From NCBI GenBank assembly GCA_028285035.1, contig JANQQF010000194.1, positions 1 through 64,000 on the forward strand: a stretch of DNA of 64,000 nt, given 5' to 3'. Positions 34,618 to 44,288 of this stretch are shown in pieces; position 1 is the first letter of the stretch, and each line of letters starts with the position of its first letter. The notes below the pieces were generated by a model. It made no database searches and was not told the origin of the DNA. It saw only the letters and a program-made list of their open reading frames with translations. Both the position numbers and the translations under genes were made by a program. This DNA is from Phycisphaerae bacterium. Lineage in GTDB: Bacteria > Chloroflexota > Anaerolineae > 4572-78 > J111.

Positions 34618-36087
34618 GTGCAGCCAAAAAATATGCTCTATATCATTTCTGATGAACACGCTCGTTCAGCGATGGGCTGTTATGGACATCCGCAGGTAAA
34701 GACACCAAATCTGGATCGGCTGGCGGCGCAGGGAACCCGCTTTACCAACGCCTACACCCCCTCGCCGACCTGTGTTCCAGCGCGGGCGAGCTTGGCGACA
34801 GGGCAGTGGGTCCACCAAATCGGCACGTGGTGCAGTGCCCAACCGTATGAAGGGCAAGCACAAAGTTGGATGGGACGATTGCGGGCGGACGGGCATCAGG
34901 TAGCCTCGATTGGTAAGTTGCACTTTCGGGATTCGCACAAACGAAATGGTTTTAGCGAGGAAATTCTTCCCCTGCACATCGTCAATGGACGTGGCTGGGT
35001 CAAGGGTTTGATGCGAGATCCATTGCCTTCCTATGAACGCGAGGCACAAGAGTTCGCTGAGCAAGTTGGGCCAGGTGAGTCGAGCTACACGATGTATGAT
35101 CGGCACGTGACCACAGCGGCCTGCGAATGGCTGCAACAGCGAGCGGCTCAACCGGAGGAGAAGCCGTGGGTGCTCTTTCTCTCTTTAGTTTGTCCCCACT
35201 ACCCGCTGCTGGCACCTCAGGAATTTTTTGATATGTATGACCCTGGCACGGTCGATTTACCATTTGCGGCTGAGCCAAGTGAGTGGCCGCAAAATCCAGC
35301 GATGCAGGCCTTTTATCAGTTCTACAATTACGACCCATTTTTTGATGAAGAACGCATCCGTCTCGCCCGGGCCTCTTATTACGCCCTCTGTACATTCCTT
35401 GACCACAACATTGGCCAAGTGCTACAAACGCTGGAAGCTGAGGGGCTGACTGATGATACCCGCATCATCTATACCAGTGACCACGGTGAGATGCTCGGTA
35501 ATCACGGGCAATGGACCAAGATGTGTATGTACGAGGATTCAGCGGCGATCCCCTTTATTATGAGCGGTCCTAATATTCCACAGAGCAAAGTCGTGGACAC
35601 TGCTATTTCTTTGGTCGACAGCTATCAGACCATCGTCGAGTGTGTTGGGGAAACATTGACCGAGATTGAACAAAATCTAGCTGGCGACTCGCTCTTTGAT
35701 ATTATCGCTGGAGAGAATAAAGGACGGGTGGGCTTTAGCGAGTATCACGATGGAGCCACAAATCACGGCTTTTTTATGCTACGATTGGATGATTGGAAAT
35801 ACATTTACTTTGTCAACCACCCGCCCCAGCTATTCAATTTGAAAGACGACCCGTTGGAGTTGAATGATTTGGGCATTCATCCTGGCTATGCCAACGTGCG
35901 GGCGCATTGCGAAGCTGAACTCCGCAAGATTGTCGATCCCGAGGCTGCGGATGCTCAAGCGCAGGCCTCACAAGCCGCTCGACTAGAAGAACTTGGCGGG
36001 ATGGAGGCGGTTCTTAGTCTACCCAACGCTGATTTCGGTTTCACACCGATGAAGGATGTGGGATTGGATATGGGAGATCTGCTGTAG
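34618..36087 (+). CDS. sulfatase-like hydrolase (alkaline phosphatase superfamily)
   Basis: 489 residues from a GTG, chosen because AAAGGAG is well placed. N-terminal metal site NMLYIISDEHARSAMGCYG; the signature TCVPARASLATG contains C52, the likely formylglycine precursor. SDHGEMLGNHG gives further metal ligands, and SEYHDGATNHGFFMLRLDDWKYIYF is the sulfatase C-terminal core. It belongs to a different subfamily from the first sulfatase, closer to choline-sulfatase or N-sulfoglucosamine types, so the two genes probably act on different esters. Confidence 0.9.
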   Translation: MQPKNMLYIISDEHARSAMGCYGHPQVKTPNLDRLAAQGTRFTNAYTPSPTCVPARASLATGQWVHQIGTWCSAQPYEGQAQSWMGRLRADGHQVASIGKLHFRDSHKRNGFSEEILPLHIVNGRGWVKGLMRDPLPSYEREAQEFAEQVGPGESSYTMYDRHVTTAACEWLQQRAAQPEEKPWVLFLSLVCPHYPLLAPQEFFDMYDPGTVDLPFAAEPSEWPQNPAMQAFYQFYNYDPFFDEERIRLARASYYALCTFLDHNIGQVLQTLEAEGLTDDTRIIYTSDHGEMLGNHGQWTKMCMYEDSAAIPFIMSGPNIPQSKVVDTAISLVDSYQTIVECVGETLTEIEQNLAGDSLFDIIAGENKGRVGFSEYHDGATNHGFFMLRLDDWKYIYFVNHPPQLFNLKDDPLELNDLGIHPGYANVRAHCEAELRKIVDPEAADAQAQASQAARLEELGGMEAVLSLPNADFGFTPMKDVGLDMGDLL

Positions 36088-36166
36088 ATAGTAAATAGTA
36101 ATTGGTAATTAAATGCTGGCCCAAAATCCAACAGCCTATCAATTACTATTTACCAATTACTCATAT
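36088..36166. repeat. AT-rich inverted repeat (AGTAAATAGTAATTGG family)
   Basis: AGTAAATAGTAATTGGTAATT is mirrored by AATTACTATTTACCAATTACT about 40 bases later. The same sequence style flanks the repeats at 19010 and 31005. It separates convergent genes. Confidence 0.55.
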
Positions 36167-36172
36167 GATTTT

Positions 36173-36916
36173 CTAATGCAAAATCTTACTGAGGAACAAC
36201 TTGGTTCGCTCGTGCTGGGGATTATCGAAGAGTCCCGTCGGCGTGGTGTCCTCTACGACCTGGCCCTCATCCATAAAGATGACCCGATCAGCAGCGTTGC
36301 GGGCAAAACCCATTTCGTGGGTGACGCAAACCATCGTCATCCCCCCCTTGGCCAAATCCAACATTACATCCAGCACCTCCTTAATCATTTCGGGATCTAG
36401 GGCGCTGGTTGGCTCATCAAAGAGCATAATTTTGGGGTTCATCGCTAAAGCGCGAGCAATGGCAACACGCTGCTGTTGCCCACCGGAAAGTTGGCCGGGA
36501 TAGACATTTTCTTTTTCAGGAATACCCACCCGCTTGAGTTGTTGCCGGGCGATTTCAATCGCTTCATCATTTTTTCGTTTACGCACCACTTTTTGAGCGA
36601 CGGTAATATTTTCTAGCGCGGTCAAATGAGGAAACAGATTGAATTGCTGAAAGACCATCCCAATTTCTCGACGCATCGCGTTGATACTCTTAGCCTTCTT
36701 TGTCCACTGCTGACCATCGACCCAGATATCCCCGGCCGTGGGCACCTCAAGATAGTTGATGCAACGCAGCAAGGTTGATTTACCGGAGCCACTCGGCCCG
36801 ACGATAACAACAACCTCACCTTTCTTAATCGTCAAAGTGATATCGCTGACAGCCTTAACTGCGCCAAAATGTTTGTAAAGATTTTTAATTTCAATGATAT
36901 TATCTTGATCAGTCAT
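36173..36916 (-). CDS. polar amino-acid ABC transporter, ATP-binding subunit
   Basis: 247 residues with Walker [14 protein letters not shown], signature [15 protein letters not shown], Walker [15 protein letters not shown] and H-loop VTHEMGFA. The [16 protein letters not shown] block is typical of the GlnQ/HisP group (polar amino-acid uptake). Its ATG overlaps the end of the permease gene by eight bases. With the permease and binding protein it forms a complete importer operon on the minus strand. Confidence 0.95.
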   Translation of the reverse strand: MTDQDNIIEIKNLYKHFGAVKAVSDITLTIKKGEVVVIVGPSGSGKSTLLRCINYLEVPTAGDIWVDGQQWTKKAKSINAMRREIGMVFQQFNLFPHLTALENITVAQKVVRKRKNDEAIEIARQQLKRVGIPEKENVYPGQLSGGQQQRVAIARALAMNPKIMLFDEPTSALDPEMIKEVLDVMLDLAKGGMTMVCVTHEMGFARNAADRVIFMDEGQVVEDTTPTGLFDNPQHERTKLFLSKILH

Positions 36917-37781
36917 CTGTCTTTAACCTCGTTTCCATTGCCTTGACCAGCAGCGAAAGTACAATCGTCATTGTCAGATACATAAAGGCGACAATGTTGT
37001 ATGTTTTCAGATATTGGAAGGAGCTGGCCGAATAGAGCCGCCCCAATTGAGTGATGTCTTGTACGCCCAAGGCCGAAACAAGGGCTGATTCTTTCAATAG
37101 TGCGATAAAGTCATTCCCCAAGGGCGGCAAGACTCGCCGCACAGCCTGCGGCAGGATGATGTAACGCATCGCTTCGACATAGCTCATTCCCAAGGAGCGG
37201 GCGGCCTCCATCTGCCCCCGACCAATCGACTCAATCCCCGCCCGGAAAATCTCAGCTGAGAAAGCCCCGTAACTAAAGGCCAAGGCAATAATCGCCCGAA
37301 CCTCAAAACTGACCTCTAACCCCGCCCGTCGATTACCTAACATTGCCAAGACGTTTTCTTCACCGAGCAGTCCAATTGTGGCCAAATATTCGCCAAACGT
37401 ATTGATTTGGATCAGGATTAAGGGAATGACTACAAAGGCCACATACAAAAGCGTGACCAGAATCGGTAGGCCCCGCATAATCTGAACATAAAGCGTAGCA
37501 ATGTTGTAAATGAACGGGTTTTTAGAAACACGGCCCAATCCCGCCAAAAGGCCAAGATTGATGGCAATGATATAAGAAATAATTGTCACCCGAATAGTAA
37601 CAATCACCCCTTCCCTAACAAAGTTGAAGACTTCATTGTAGGTTTCGTCATTAAAGAAGGAGTAAAGCAGAATAATACCACCGAGAATAATGATCAGCAG
37701 CCACCAGGGTAATTTTGCTAAGGTGTCGGTAAAATTACCTTGGGCAGATGAGTGTTGCGGCGGTGCAGTTGGAGCGCTCAT
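36909..37781 (-). CDS. polar amino-acid ABC transporter, permease subunit
   Basis: 290 residues with about five to six membrane helices. The N-terminus is extended before the first helix ([16 protein letters not shown]), and the HisM/GlnM-type domain starts near 75. The EAA loop, [36 protein letters not shown], is intact, including the G and the Q-A-x-R block that contacts the ATPase. The extra helices before the domain are common in this family. Substrate is set by the adjacent binding protein. Confidence 0.93.
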   Translation of the reverse strand: MSAPTAPPQHSSAQGNFTDTLAKLPWWLLIIILGGIILLYSFFNDETYNEVFNFVREGVIVTIRVTIISYIIAINLGLLAGLGRVSKNPFIYNIATLYVQIMRGLPILVTLLYVAFVVIPLILIQINTFGEYLATIGLLGEENVLAMLGNRRAGLEVSFEVRAIIALAFSYGAFSAEIFRAGIESIGRGQMEAARSLGMSYVEAMRYIILPQAVRRVLPPLGNDFIALLKESALVSALGVQDITQLGRLYSASSFQYLKTYNIVAFMYLTMTIVLSLLVKAMETRLKTDD

Positions 37782-37916
37782 ATAATTTTGTCTCAGCTGT
37801 AGGATTTCATAAATGCAAAATGTGCAACGGAGTCTTTCTTACACATCGCAATGATTCTACATATTTTAGTAGAAATTGCTGGCTTTGGCTAAATCGCTGT
37901 TGAAGCGAGAGTTTTA

Positions 37917-37949
37917 CAAAAAAGAAGGGATGTTACGAGACATCCCTTC
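37917..37949 (-). terminator. terminator between the binding-protein and permease genes
   Basis: On the minus strand GAAGGGATGT pairs with ACATCCCTTC around a six-base loop (37924-37949), and six T follow. It ends the binding-protein transcript, so the downstream permease and ATPase would be made at lower levels. Confidence 0.82.
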
Positions 37950-37975
37950 GCTGTAATCATAATTTATATTGATCC

Positions 37976-39805
37976 TTATGGATACAACTGCCCAGAACTC
38001 ACGCGTGACTCGCCATCAACAAGAATCCCATAAGATTGGCCCGCTTGAATATCAAACTGTACATTGGCAGCTCCAGCTCCAGGTAAACTTAGACCAGGGT
38101 TATAACTACCAGGCGCAAGATCATGAAAGAAGTTTTCAGCACCCGGCGGAACCTGTATCGATCCACTCCCATCACCAAAATCAATATTATATTCAGCGGA
38201 GTATTCGTTGAACAAAAAGACACGAGCAACACCTTCAGGTGGGATAAAAGGATTTGCGGCTGGTGCAGGGGTGGGGGGAAGCGGCGTTGCTGTTGGAGCA
38301 GCAGGCACTGTCGTGGCGGTTGGGTCCGGTTCGGCTTCAGGCCGAGTCGCAATTACTGCATCAGGATCGATCAAGTAGGTGCCGACCACTTCAAACCAAG
38401 TCGCCTGTAAGGCCTCATAATCACTGGACAAGAAGGCGATTACAAAAATTACTTCTTCAGTTGGGATAATCAACTGATCAATGATCCCTTCCCCAATATC
38501 TGGAGAAGAGAAGGTGCTCGTGTACCAAATGCTGCCGTCGTCAAATGTTTCCTGCTCAACAATTTCATACTCTGGCACCGCATTGCTCAAAAATCCTTCA
38601 GCCATCAAGTCTGCCGTGGTCTCAAATGTCTCCTGGTCTAAAACTTGTCCCATATCAATAAAGAAGGCTGTTACCGCACTCGTATCGGTCTCATTCCCAT
38701 ATACAACTGAAAATTCATCTTCCTGGCTCTGGATCCAGCCCTCAGGTGGGTTGAGGCTAAATGATTGGCTGGGGTGAACGTAAGCCTCTTCCGACAGAGG
38801 CAGCACTTCAACGGCATAAGCACCATCGCCAATATCATCGTAGGTTACATCAAAAGAGTCGGAGAAGTATTGACCATTAAGTTCAGCCAAGAACCCATCT
38901 TCCTGCATTGATTGAATAGCCAAATTAACAGGCTCGACTAAATCAGAGCCTTTTGGGAAAATGAAGCCTAGTTGATCACTGGACAATGACTCACCCACCA
39001 AGGTCAATTGATCAGCATTGACTCCGATGTATCCTTGACCCGCTGTTTCATCAATAATGACGGCATCAACATCGCCAGCCAAAAGGGCTTGAACGGACAG
39101 ACCAAAATCATCAAACGGGGTAACTCGGTCCATACCAACTAACTCAAGAGCGGTATCATAATTTGTTGTACCAAGTTGGGTACCAATTAACAACCCATCA
39201 TCATCCACAAATTCGTCAATTGAGGCAAAGCGATCTTCACCGAGTTGAACAAGCAATCGCTGTTCAATATCAATGTAGCCATTGGAAAAATCAACAATCT
39301 CGGCTCGCTCTTCGGTAATTGTGATCCCGTCTGCTGCCATATCGAACTGACCTTCGCTGACGGCGACAATCATTCCATCCCAGCGGGTTTCAATATAATC
39401 CGGCACACAATTTAGCCGATCACACATTTCAGCGATAAAGTCATAATCCCAGCCAGCGGCTTCACCAGTTTCAAGATCGATATAGTTGAACGGCAAGTAG
39501 GCATTTTCAACCGCAATTGTTATCGTTGCTCCCTCTAAATCAGGCAATGCTGCTGGTTCTTCAGTGGGCGTTGCGGTTGGCTCTGGGGTCGGCTCTTCTG
39601 TGGGTGTTGCGGTTGGCTCTGGGGTTGGTTCCTCAGTGGGTGTTTCTGTGGGTTCCGGTTCCGGTGTAGACGTTGGTTCGGTTGCTGCCTCGGTAGCAGC
39701 AGGTTCTGAGGCTGCTTCTTCCGTGGCGGGTGCTTCACCGCCTCCACATGCAACAAAAAACATCAAGATCATAAAAATGACGAATAAACGAAAAGGCTTA
39801 AACAT
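37976..39805 (-). CDS. ABC transporter substrate-binding lipoprotein with two C-terminal domains
   Basis: 609 residues. Signal MFKPFRLFVIFMILMFFVAC gives lipobox Cys20. A linker of Pro/Glu/Thr repeats (EEPTPEPTATPTE), coded by a 45-base tandem repeat, precedes a family-3 binding domain (about 90-330) that starts ITIAVENAYLPFNYID and ends QYFSDSF, typical of polar amino-acid receptors. Two extra segments follow: a beta-rich domain (about 340-480, with PSQSFSLNPPEGW) and, after a second PT linker, a terminal domain with FLFNEYSAEYNIDFGDGSG. The extra domains are unusual for a binding protein. Confidence 0.9.
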   Translation of the reverse strand: MFKPFRLFVIFMILMFFVACGGGEAPATEEAASEPAATEAATEPTSTPEPEPTETPTEEPTPEPTATPTEEPTPEPTATPTEEPAALPDLEGATITIAVENAYLPFNYIDLETGEAAGWDYDFIAEMCDRLNCVPDYIETRWDGMIVAVSEGQFDMAADGITITEERAEIVDFSNGYIDIEQRLLVQLGEDRFASIDEFVDDDGLLIGTQLGTTNYDTALELVGMDRVTPFDDFGLSVQALLAGDVDAVIIDETAGQGYIGVNADQLTLVGESLSSDQLGFIFPKGSDLVEPVNLAIQSMQEDGFLAELNGQYFSDSFDVTYDDIGDGAYAVEVLPLSEEAYVHPSQSFSLNPPEGWIQSQEDEFSVVYGNETDTSAVTAFFIDMGQVLDQETFETTADLMAEGFLSNAVPEYEIVEQETFDDGSIWYTSTFSSPDIGEGIIDQLIIPTEEVIFVIAFLSSDYEALQATWFEVVGTYLIDPDAVIATRPEAEPDPTATTVPAAPTATPLPPTPAPAANPFIPPEGVARVFLFNEYSAEYNIDFGDGSGSIQVPPGAENFFHDLAPGSYNPGLSLPGAGAANVQFDIQAGQSYGILVDGESRVSSGQLYP

Positions 39806-40033
39806 TATACATCTTTCTCCTCAAATAATTAATGAATTGACCTGGGTACAGATTTTCAATATCCGGTTACTATAGATATCAACTAATCTCCTTTCTCAAC
39901 ATAAGCCAATCTTCAAGATTTCACTCAAAGACGCAAAATCCGTATATAGAACTTAGCTGGGTCCTGTGCAGGAATGTTTGTCAGACGCAACAAGGGTCAA
40001 GCTAGTTCCCACGACTTTCTATATTTCAATACA

Positions 40034-40063
40034 TTGACAAATAAAAAAGACCTCGTCTATAGT
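40034..40063 (+). promoter_or_regulatory. sigma70-type promoter
   Basis: TTGACA (40034-40039), 18-base spacer, TATAGT (40058-40063), 41 bases before the next start codon. Confidence 0.65.
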
Positions 40064-40103
40064 TATATTAACACTCTTAACCATTGATTGAGGTGATGAT
40101 GGA

Positions 40104-40628
40104 ATGAACATCAATAAGATCAAATCTTTCTTACCTTATATAGTACCAACTGTGATTGTACTCGTTGCCAGTCTTCAATTTTATTTGGTCAATACCTACA
40201 GTTTGGTCCAATGGAAAGGTGGCGGATTTGGGATGTTTTCGACTGTGGACTCGCAAAGAAGTCGCTTTCTCAAATTCTATCTTATCACAGATGAAGGTGA
40301 ATTTCCTGCCGAGATTCCAAATGATCTTGATAGGCTATATGTCGAGGCCAGTTTTTTCCCTGCCTCTGGGCGTTTATCACGATTGGCCACAATTCTAGCC
40401 CAGTCCACTTGGGTTCCTTATGATTATCAAGGCTTTGTTCAAGAAAATCGAAAAACAGATCCCCCACAGTATCGAATAAAGAGGTCACGCGAACCAGATC
40501 CTCAAGGCGATGATGTCGTAAACCTGCGAGCTGTTCGTTTGGAAGCTTGGAGTTTTGGACTGAATCTAGAAAACAAAGCGCTTGAAGCCTATATGATTGC
40601 CGATTTTACCCTAGACGTAACACGCTAA
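40104..40628 (+). CDS. single-pass membrane protein of unknown function
   Basis: 174 residues with one N-terminal membrane helix (IVPTVIVLVASLQFYLVNTY) that is more probably an anchor than a cleaved signal, then a soluble mostly external domain with FGMFSTVDSQRSRF and a mid-part KTDPPQYRIKRSREPDPQGDDV. The family was not recognised. It is followed by a multi-helix membrane protein 36 bases downstream; the two probably act together. A GAGGTG ribosome site precedes the ATG. Confidence 0.65.
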   Translation: MNINKIKSFLPYIVPTVIVLVASLQFYLVNTYSLVQWKGGGFGMFSTVDSQRSRFLKFYLITDEGEFPAEIPNDLDRLYVEASFFPASGRLSRLATILAQSTWVPYDYQGFVQENRKTDPPQYRIKRSREPDPQGDDVVNLRAVRLEAWSFGLNLENKALEAYMIADFTLDVTR

Positions 40629-40664
40629 TCATCTTCAAAACTGCAACTGACTGGAGCAATATTG

Positions 40665-41576
40665 ATGACTTTACCTAGCTCACCTAGATCACAGCCCCTG
40701 TTAAGCCGCATTGATAATCTGTTCACCCCATTTCACAAACTGATCGATGAATGGAGCGCGTTTGATGTTGCCATAACGATGACGCTATTTCTATTTATCT
40801 TACATTTGGGCGGTGGTTATCTTACCTTGCCCATCATCCTGTTAGCGCTTGCTGCCTTTTTCTTCAGATCTTGGCGAACCAACAAGTTTTTTTGGCTTGT
40901 TGTCTGTGTCATTTTGATTGGTTCGAACCTTCGAAACTGGTATCGGATTGATAATCATATCTTCTTAATCAGTTATTGGACCCTAGCTATTTTTACATCT
41001 CTCTTTACGGTCAAGCCAGATAAGTCACTGGCTGAGAGCGCAAGGTGGATCATCGGTATCGTTTTCCTCTTTGCCACCTTTTGGAAAGTCATTAGCGGCG
41101 ACTATATAAATAGCTCGTTTTTCCACTACGAGCTCCTACTCGATGATCGATTTAGGGTCGTTGCGGTCCTCCTGGGCGGTGTAACCGATCGTTTGGTTGA
41201 ATTCAATAGCCAAGCTCAAGATCAATTAATGGCTTACAACAATACCCTCCTAACCGTCCAATTACAAGATACTGTGCGTGTGGCCTGGATCGCTCAATTT
41301 CTAACTTGGTGGACAATAATTATCGAGGGGATTGTCGCTTTGGTATTTTTATGGCCAAAAGATAGATTTATCTCCAAATGGCGCGATGCCACTTTGCTCA
41401 TCTTTTTAGCTTCAACTTACTCAGTTGCCCCAGTCATCGGTTTTGGCTGGACTCTCACCGCAATGGGCATGGCACAAGCCTCACCGAATCGATACATTCG
41501 TTTTCTTTATGTCGGGGCATTTTTACTATTGAAGTTCTATCATTTCATTATGTTAGAACGCCCTATTTTCGGGTGA
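40665..41576 (+). CDS. multi-pass membrane protein of unknown function
   Basis: 303 residues from the ATG at 40665 (GGAG eight bases upstream). About seven to eight helices, for example VAITMTLFLFILHLGGG, LTLPIILLALAAFFF and YVGAFLLLKFYHFIML. A pre-helix N-terminus contains LFTPFHKLIDEW. It has some features of vitamin-K-carboxylase-like (HTTM) membrane proteins, but I cannot confirm this. It is paired with the preceding single-pass protein, whose globular domain could be its partner. Confidence 0.6.
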   Translation: MTLPSSPRSQPLLSRIDNLFTPFHKLIDEWSAFDVAITMTLFLFILHLGGGYLTLPIILLALAAFFFRSWRTNKFFWLVVCVILIGSNLRNWYRIDNHIFLISYWTLAIFTSLFTVKPDKSLAESARWIIGIVFLFATFWKVISGDYINSSFFHYELLLDDRFRVVAVLLGGVTDRLVEFNSQAQDQLMAYNNTLLTVQLQDTVRVAWIAQFLTWWTIIIEGIVALVFLWPKDRFISKWRDATLLIFLASTYSVAPVIGFGWTLTAMGMAQASPNRYIRFLYVGAFLLLKFYHFIMLERPIFG

Positions 41577-41883
41577 TAGTTCTAACAGGTTCAATATTCG
41601 TCTTAAGTATATGGCAGAAGTAATCATAAAAGCCGAAAACAACTTCAAATATGACCCATTTCGTACCGAATCTATAAGAAAAGGGCTAAATTGATCTTGC
41701 TTTAAACAAAAACTGCCAATGAATATTCATCGATTTTTCTAAGCTTTTCTCCATTTACTTAACATATATTAAAGTCTGTAAGAAATCGACGACGACCAAT
41801 TGACACAGAATTCGAGCGATGATAGCATTAAATTGCTTACCTGATCTCTACTTCACATAGCTGGACCCTGGAGTCCCCCTCTG
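41577..41883. other. intergenic region with one promoter
   Basis: About 307 bases with stop codons in all frames. The only feature seen is a promoter: TTGACA at 41800-41805, 17-base spacer, TAGCAT at 41823-41828, 56 bases before the next gene. Confidence 0.55.
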
Positions 41884-44259
41884 ATGGCAAATACAGAAGA
41901 AACCATTCTGGTCATTGATGATACCCCACTCAATCTAAGTATCTTGTTCGAGGCTCTAGAAGCTGCCGGATTTCGCGTGCGGGTAGCAACCAATGGTGAG
42001 ACTGCCCTGATAAGTTGTAATCATCTCCCACCTGATCTGATTCTGCTCGATATCGTAATGCCTGAAATGGATGGCTTTGAAACCTGCCGTCGCTTAAAAT
42101 CTAATGACGTTACCAAGGATATCCCCGTTATTTTTATCACTGCGTTGACTGAAAGTATTGATGAAATTAAGGCCTTCGAACTTGGAGCCGTCGACTTTAT
42201 CTCAAAGCCGATTCAGGTCGAAACAGTTCTCGCTCGGGTAAAAACACAGCTTGCCCTGCGCCGTTATCAATTAAGTTTAACTGAAAAGAATCGGCAATTA
42301 CAACAAGAGATCGATGAGCGAAAAAAAGTGGAGCAGCGGCTAAAGCTGACTCAATTCTCAGTTGATGAGGCGGCTGATGCTATTTTTTGGGTTAATGATC
42401 AGGGCCAAATTTATTATGTAAATAAAATGGCTTGCCACTTATTAGGCTACACGTCTGAGGAGTTAAATAACTTAAGCCTTTTTGAGATTGACACCAACTA
42501 TTCAACCAGCAATTGGATTGATAACTGGCAACGACTTAAAGTGCACCCCATGACCGTCGAATCGGAATTTCAGGGCAAGGACCATCGACCAGTACCTGTT
42601 GAAGTCACATTTACTTACGTCGAATTTGGGGATCAAGCCTATTGTCTTTTATTTGCCCGCGACATTACCCTGCGCCGTTGGGCGACCAATGAGTTTTTAA
42701 GGTTAGAGGGACGTTACCAAAGTCTCTTTGAAAATGCCCCAATGTCTTTGTGGGAGGAAGATTGGAGTGGTGTCAAACAAATTCTTGATGAATTAAAAGA
42801 AGTCGGTGTTACAGATTTTTTGACCTACTTCGAAGAAAATCCTGATGTCATTTACTACTGTATGGAAGCCGTCAATATTACGGATGTGAATCAAGCCACA
42901 CTACAATTGCATTCTGCTAACAGCAAAGAACAACTTATTTCAGGCTTAACCCAAGTATTTGGGCCTGAAACAGAAAAAACCTTTAAACGCCAGCTTTTGG
43001 CGATCACTCAGGATCAGCTTTATTTTGAAAGTGAAGTCGTCAATTACACTTTGACAGGGGCGAAAAAAGATTTGGTTCTAAAGCAGTTTGTGGCCCCCGG
43101 ATACGAACACAGTCGTGGCAAGGTGTTGACTGCTCTGGTTGATATTACCGAACAAAAACAAGTCGAAGTCGCCCTACGCGAAAGTGAAACCCGCTACCGG
43201 TTGCTTGCCGAAAATTCACTTGATTTGATTGCACTCTTAGATTTGCAAGGAAATATTTTGTATGCCTCCCCCTCGCACTATCAGGTGTTAGGGTATGACA
43301 ATGATACTCTCAGTCACGGCAATGTCTTTCAGTTAATCCACACTGATAACCATGCCCAAGTCATGGATGCCGTTCAGAATTTACAATCCGCCGAAACAAA
43401 TCAAGTAGTCGAGGTGAGTCTGGCGAAACAGGATGGAGAATGGATCACAGTTGAGGCCATTTTATCGACGGTTTATAGTGATAATCAGAAAGTTGATCAA
43501 ATTCTACTCTCCGCCCGCGACATTACCCAACGCAAACAAACCGAACAAGCCTTACGCCAAGCGAACACCGAACTTGATGCTTTTGCTCGCACTGTCGCCC
43601 ATGATTTAAAGACGCCACTGGGAATCATTATTGGATATGCAGAATATCTATATGAAGTTGCTCCAAACAGCCCGATTGACGAAATTATGGAATTGATCAC
43701 ACGAGTCATTGAAGGGGGACATCAAGGAGCGAACATTGTTAACGAGCTTCTCCTTCTAGCTGGGGTACGTAAACAACAAGTTCCAATTCGAGCGCTGGAT
43801 ATGGGGCAAGTCATAAGCCAAGCTCGACAACAATTGACATTTCTCATTAATGAGTATCAAAGTGAAATCCATTTCCCAGACACCTGGCCAAAGGTTATGG
43901 GTTACGGACCGTGGATTAGAGAGGTTTGGGTCAATTATTTGAGTAACGGTCTCAAATATGGAGGCAAACCACCCCGGCTTGAGCTCGGGGCGGTGCCTCA
44001 GCCAGATGACATGATTCGGTTTTGGATCAAGGATAATGGCCCTGGTATACCGCCAGACAGTCAAAGTAGGCTTTTCACTGAATTCACTCGATTGGAAGAA
44101 GTGCGAGCTGATGGACATGGGCTTGGTCTCTCCATCGTCCGCCGAATTATCGATAAGTTAGGCGGTGAAGTTGGCGTTAATAGTAAATTGGGGGAAGGAA
44201 GTACCTTCTACTTCACCCTGCCTGCCGCACCGTCTAAATCAACCAAAAGTGACACATAG
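41884..44259 (+). CDS. hybrid histidine kinase: receiver, PAS repeats, HisKA, HATPase
   Basis: 791 residues, soluble. Order: receiver domain (about 5-122, phospho-acceptor D56 in ILLDIVMPEMDG), coiled coil, PAS about 165-270 (DAIFWVNDQGQIYYVN), a second sensor region about 280-430, PAS about 435-550 (DLIALLDLQGNILYASPS), HisKA with H573 in ARTVAHDLKTPLG, and HATPase_c with GLGLSIVRR. An N-terminal receiver on a kinase suggests that it is the middle of a phosphorelay. It is followed 29 bases later by the membrane-bound kinase, probably co-expressed. Confidence 0.92.
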   Translation: MANTEETILVIDDTPLNLSILFEALEAAGFRVRVATNGETALISCNHLPPDLILLDIVMPEMDGFETCRRLKSNDVTKDIPVIFITALTESIDEIKAFELGAVDFISKPIQVETVLARVKTQLALRRYQLSLTEKNRQLQQEIDERKKVEQRLKLTQFSVDEAADAIFWVNDQGQIYYVNKMACHLLGYTSEELNNLSLFEIDTNYSTSNWIDNWQRLKVHPMTVESEFQGKDHRPVPVEVTFTYVEFGDQAYCLLFARDITLRRWATNEFLRLEGRYQSLFENAPMSLWEEDWSGVKQILDELKEVGVTDFLTYFEENPDVIYYCMEAVNITDVNQATLQLHSANSKEQLISGLTQVFGPETEKTFKRQLLAITQDQLYFESEVVNYTLTGAKKDLVLKQFVAPGYEHSRGKVLTALVDITEQKQVEVALRESETRYRLLAENSLDLIALLDLQGNILYASPSHYQVLGYDNDTLSHGNVFQLIHTDNHAQVMDAVQNLQSAETNQVVEVSLAKQDGEWITVEAILSTVYSDNQKVDQILLSARDITQRKQTEQALRQANTELDAFARTVAHDLKTPLGIIIGYAEYLYEVAPNSPIDEIMELITRVIEGGHQGANIVNELLLLAGVRKQQVPIRALDMGQVISQARQQLTFLINEYQSEIHFPDTWPKVMGYGPWIREVWVNYLSNGLKYGGKPPRLELGAVPQPDDMIRFWIKDNGPGIPPDSQSRLFTEFTRLEEVRADGHGLGLSIVRRIIDKLGGEVGVNSKLGEGSTFYFTLPAAPSKSTKSDT

Positions 44260-44288
44260 GTATATCGACAAGTTATAAGTAACTATCA

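Noticed and set aside
39564..39875. Val/Gly/Ser-rich open frame on the plus strand
   Set aside because: Antisense shadow of the repetitive EPTPEPTATPTE linker of the binding protein.
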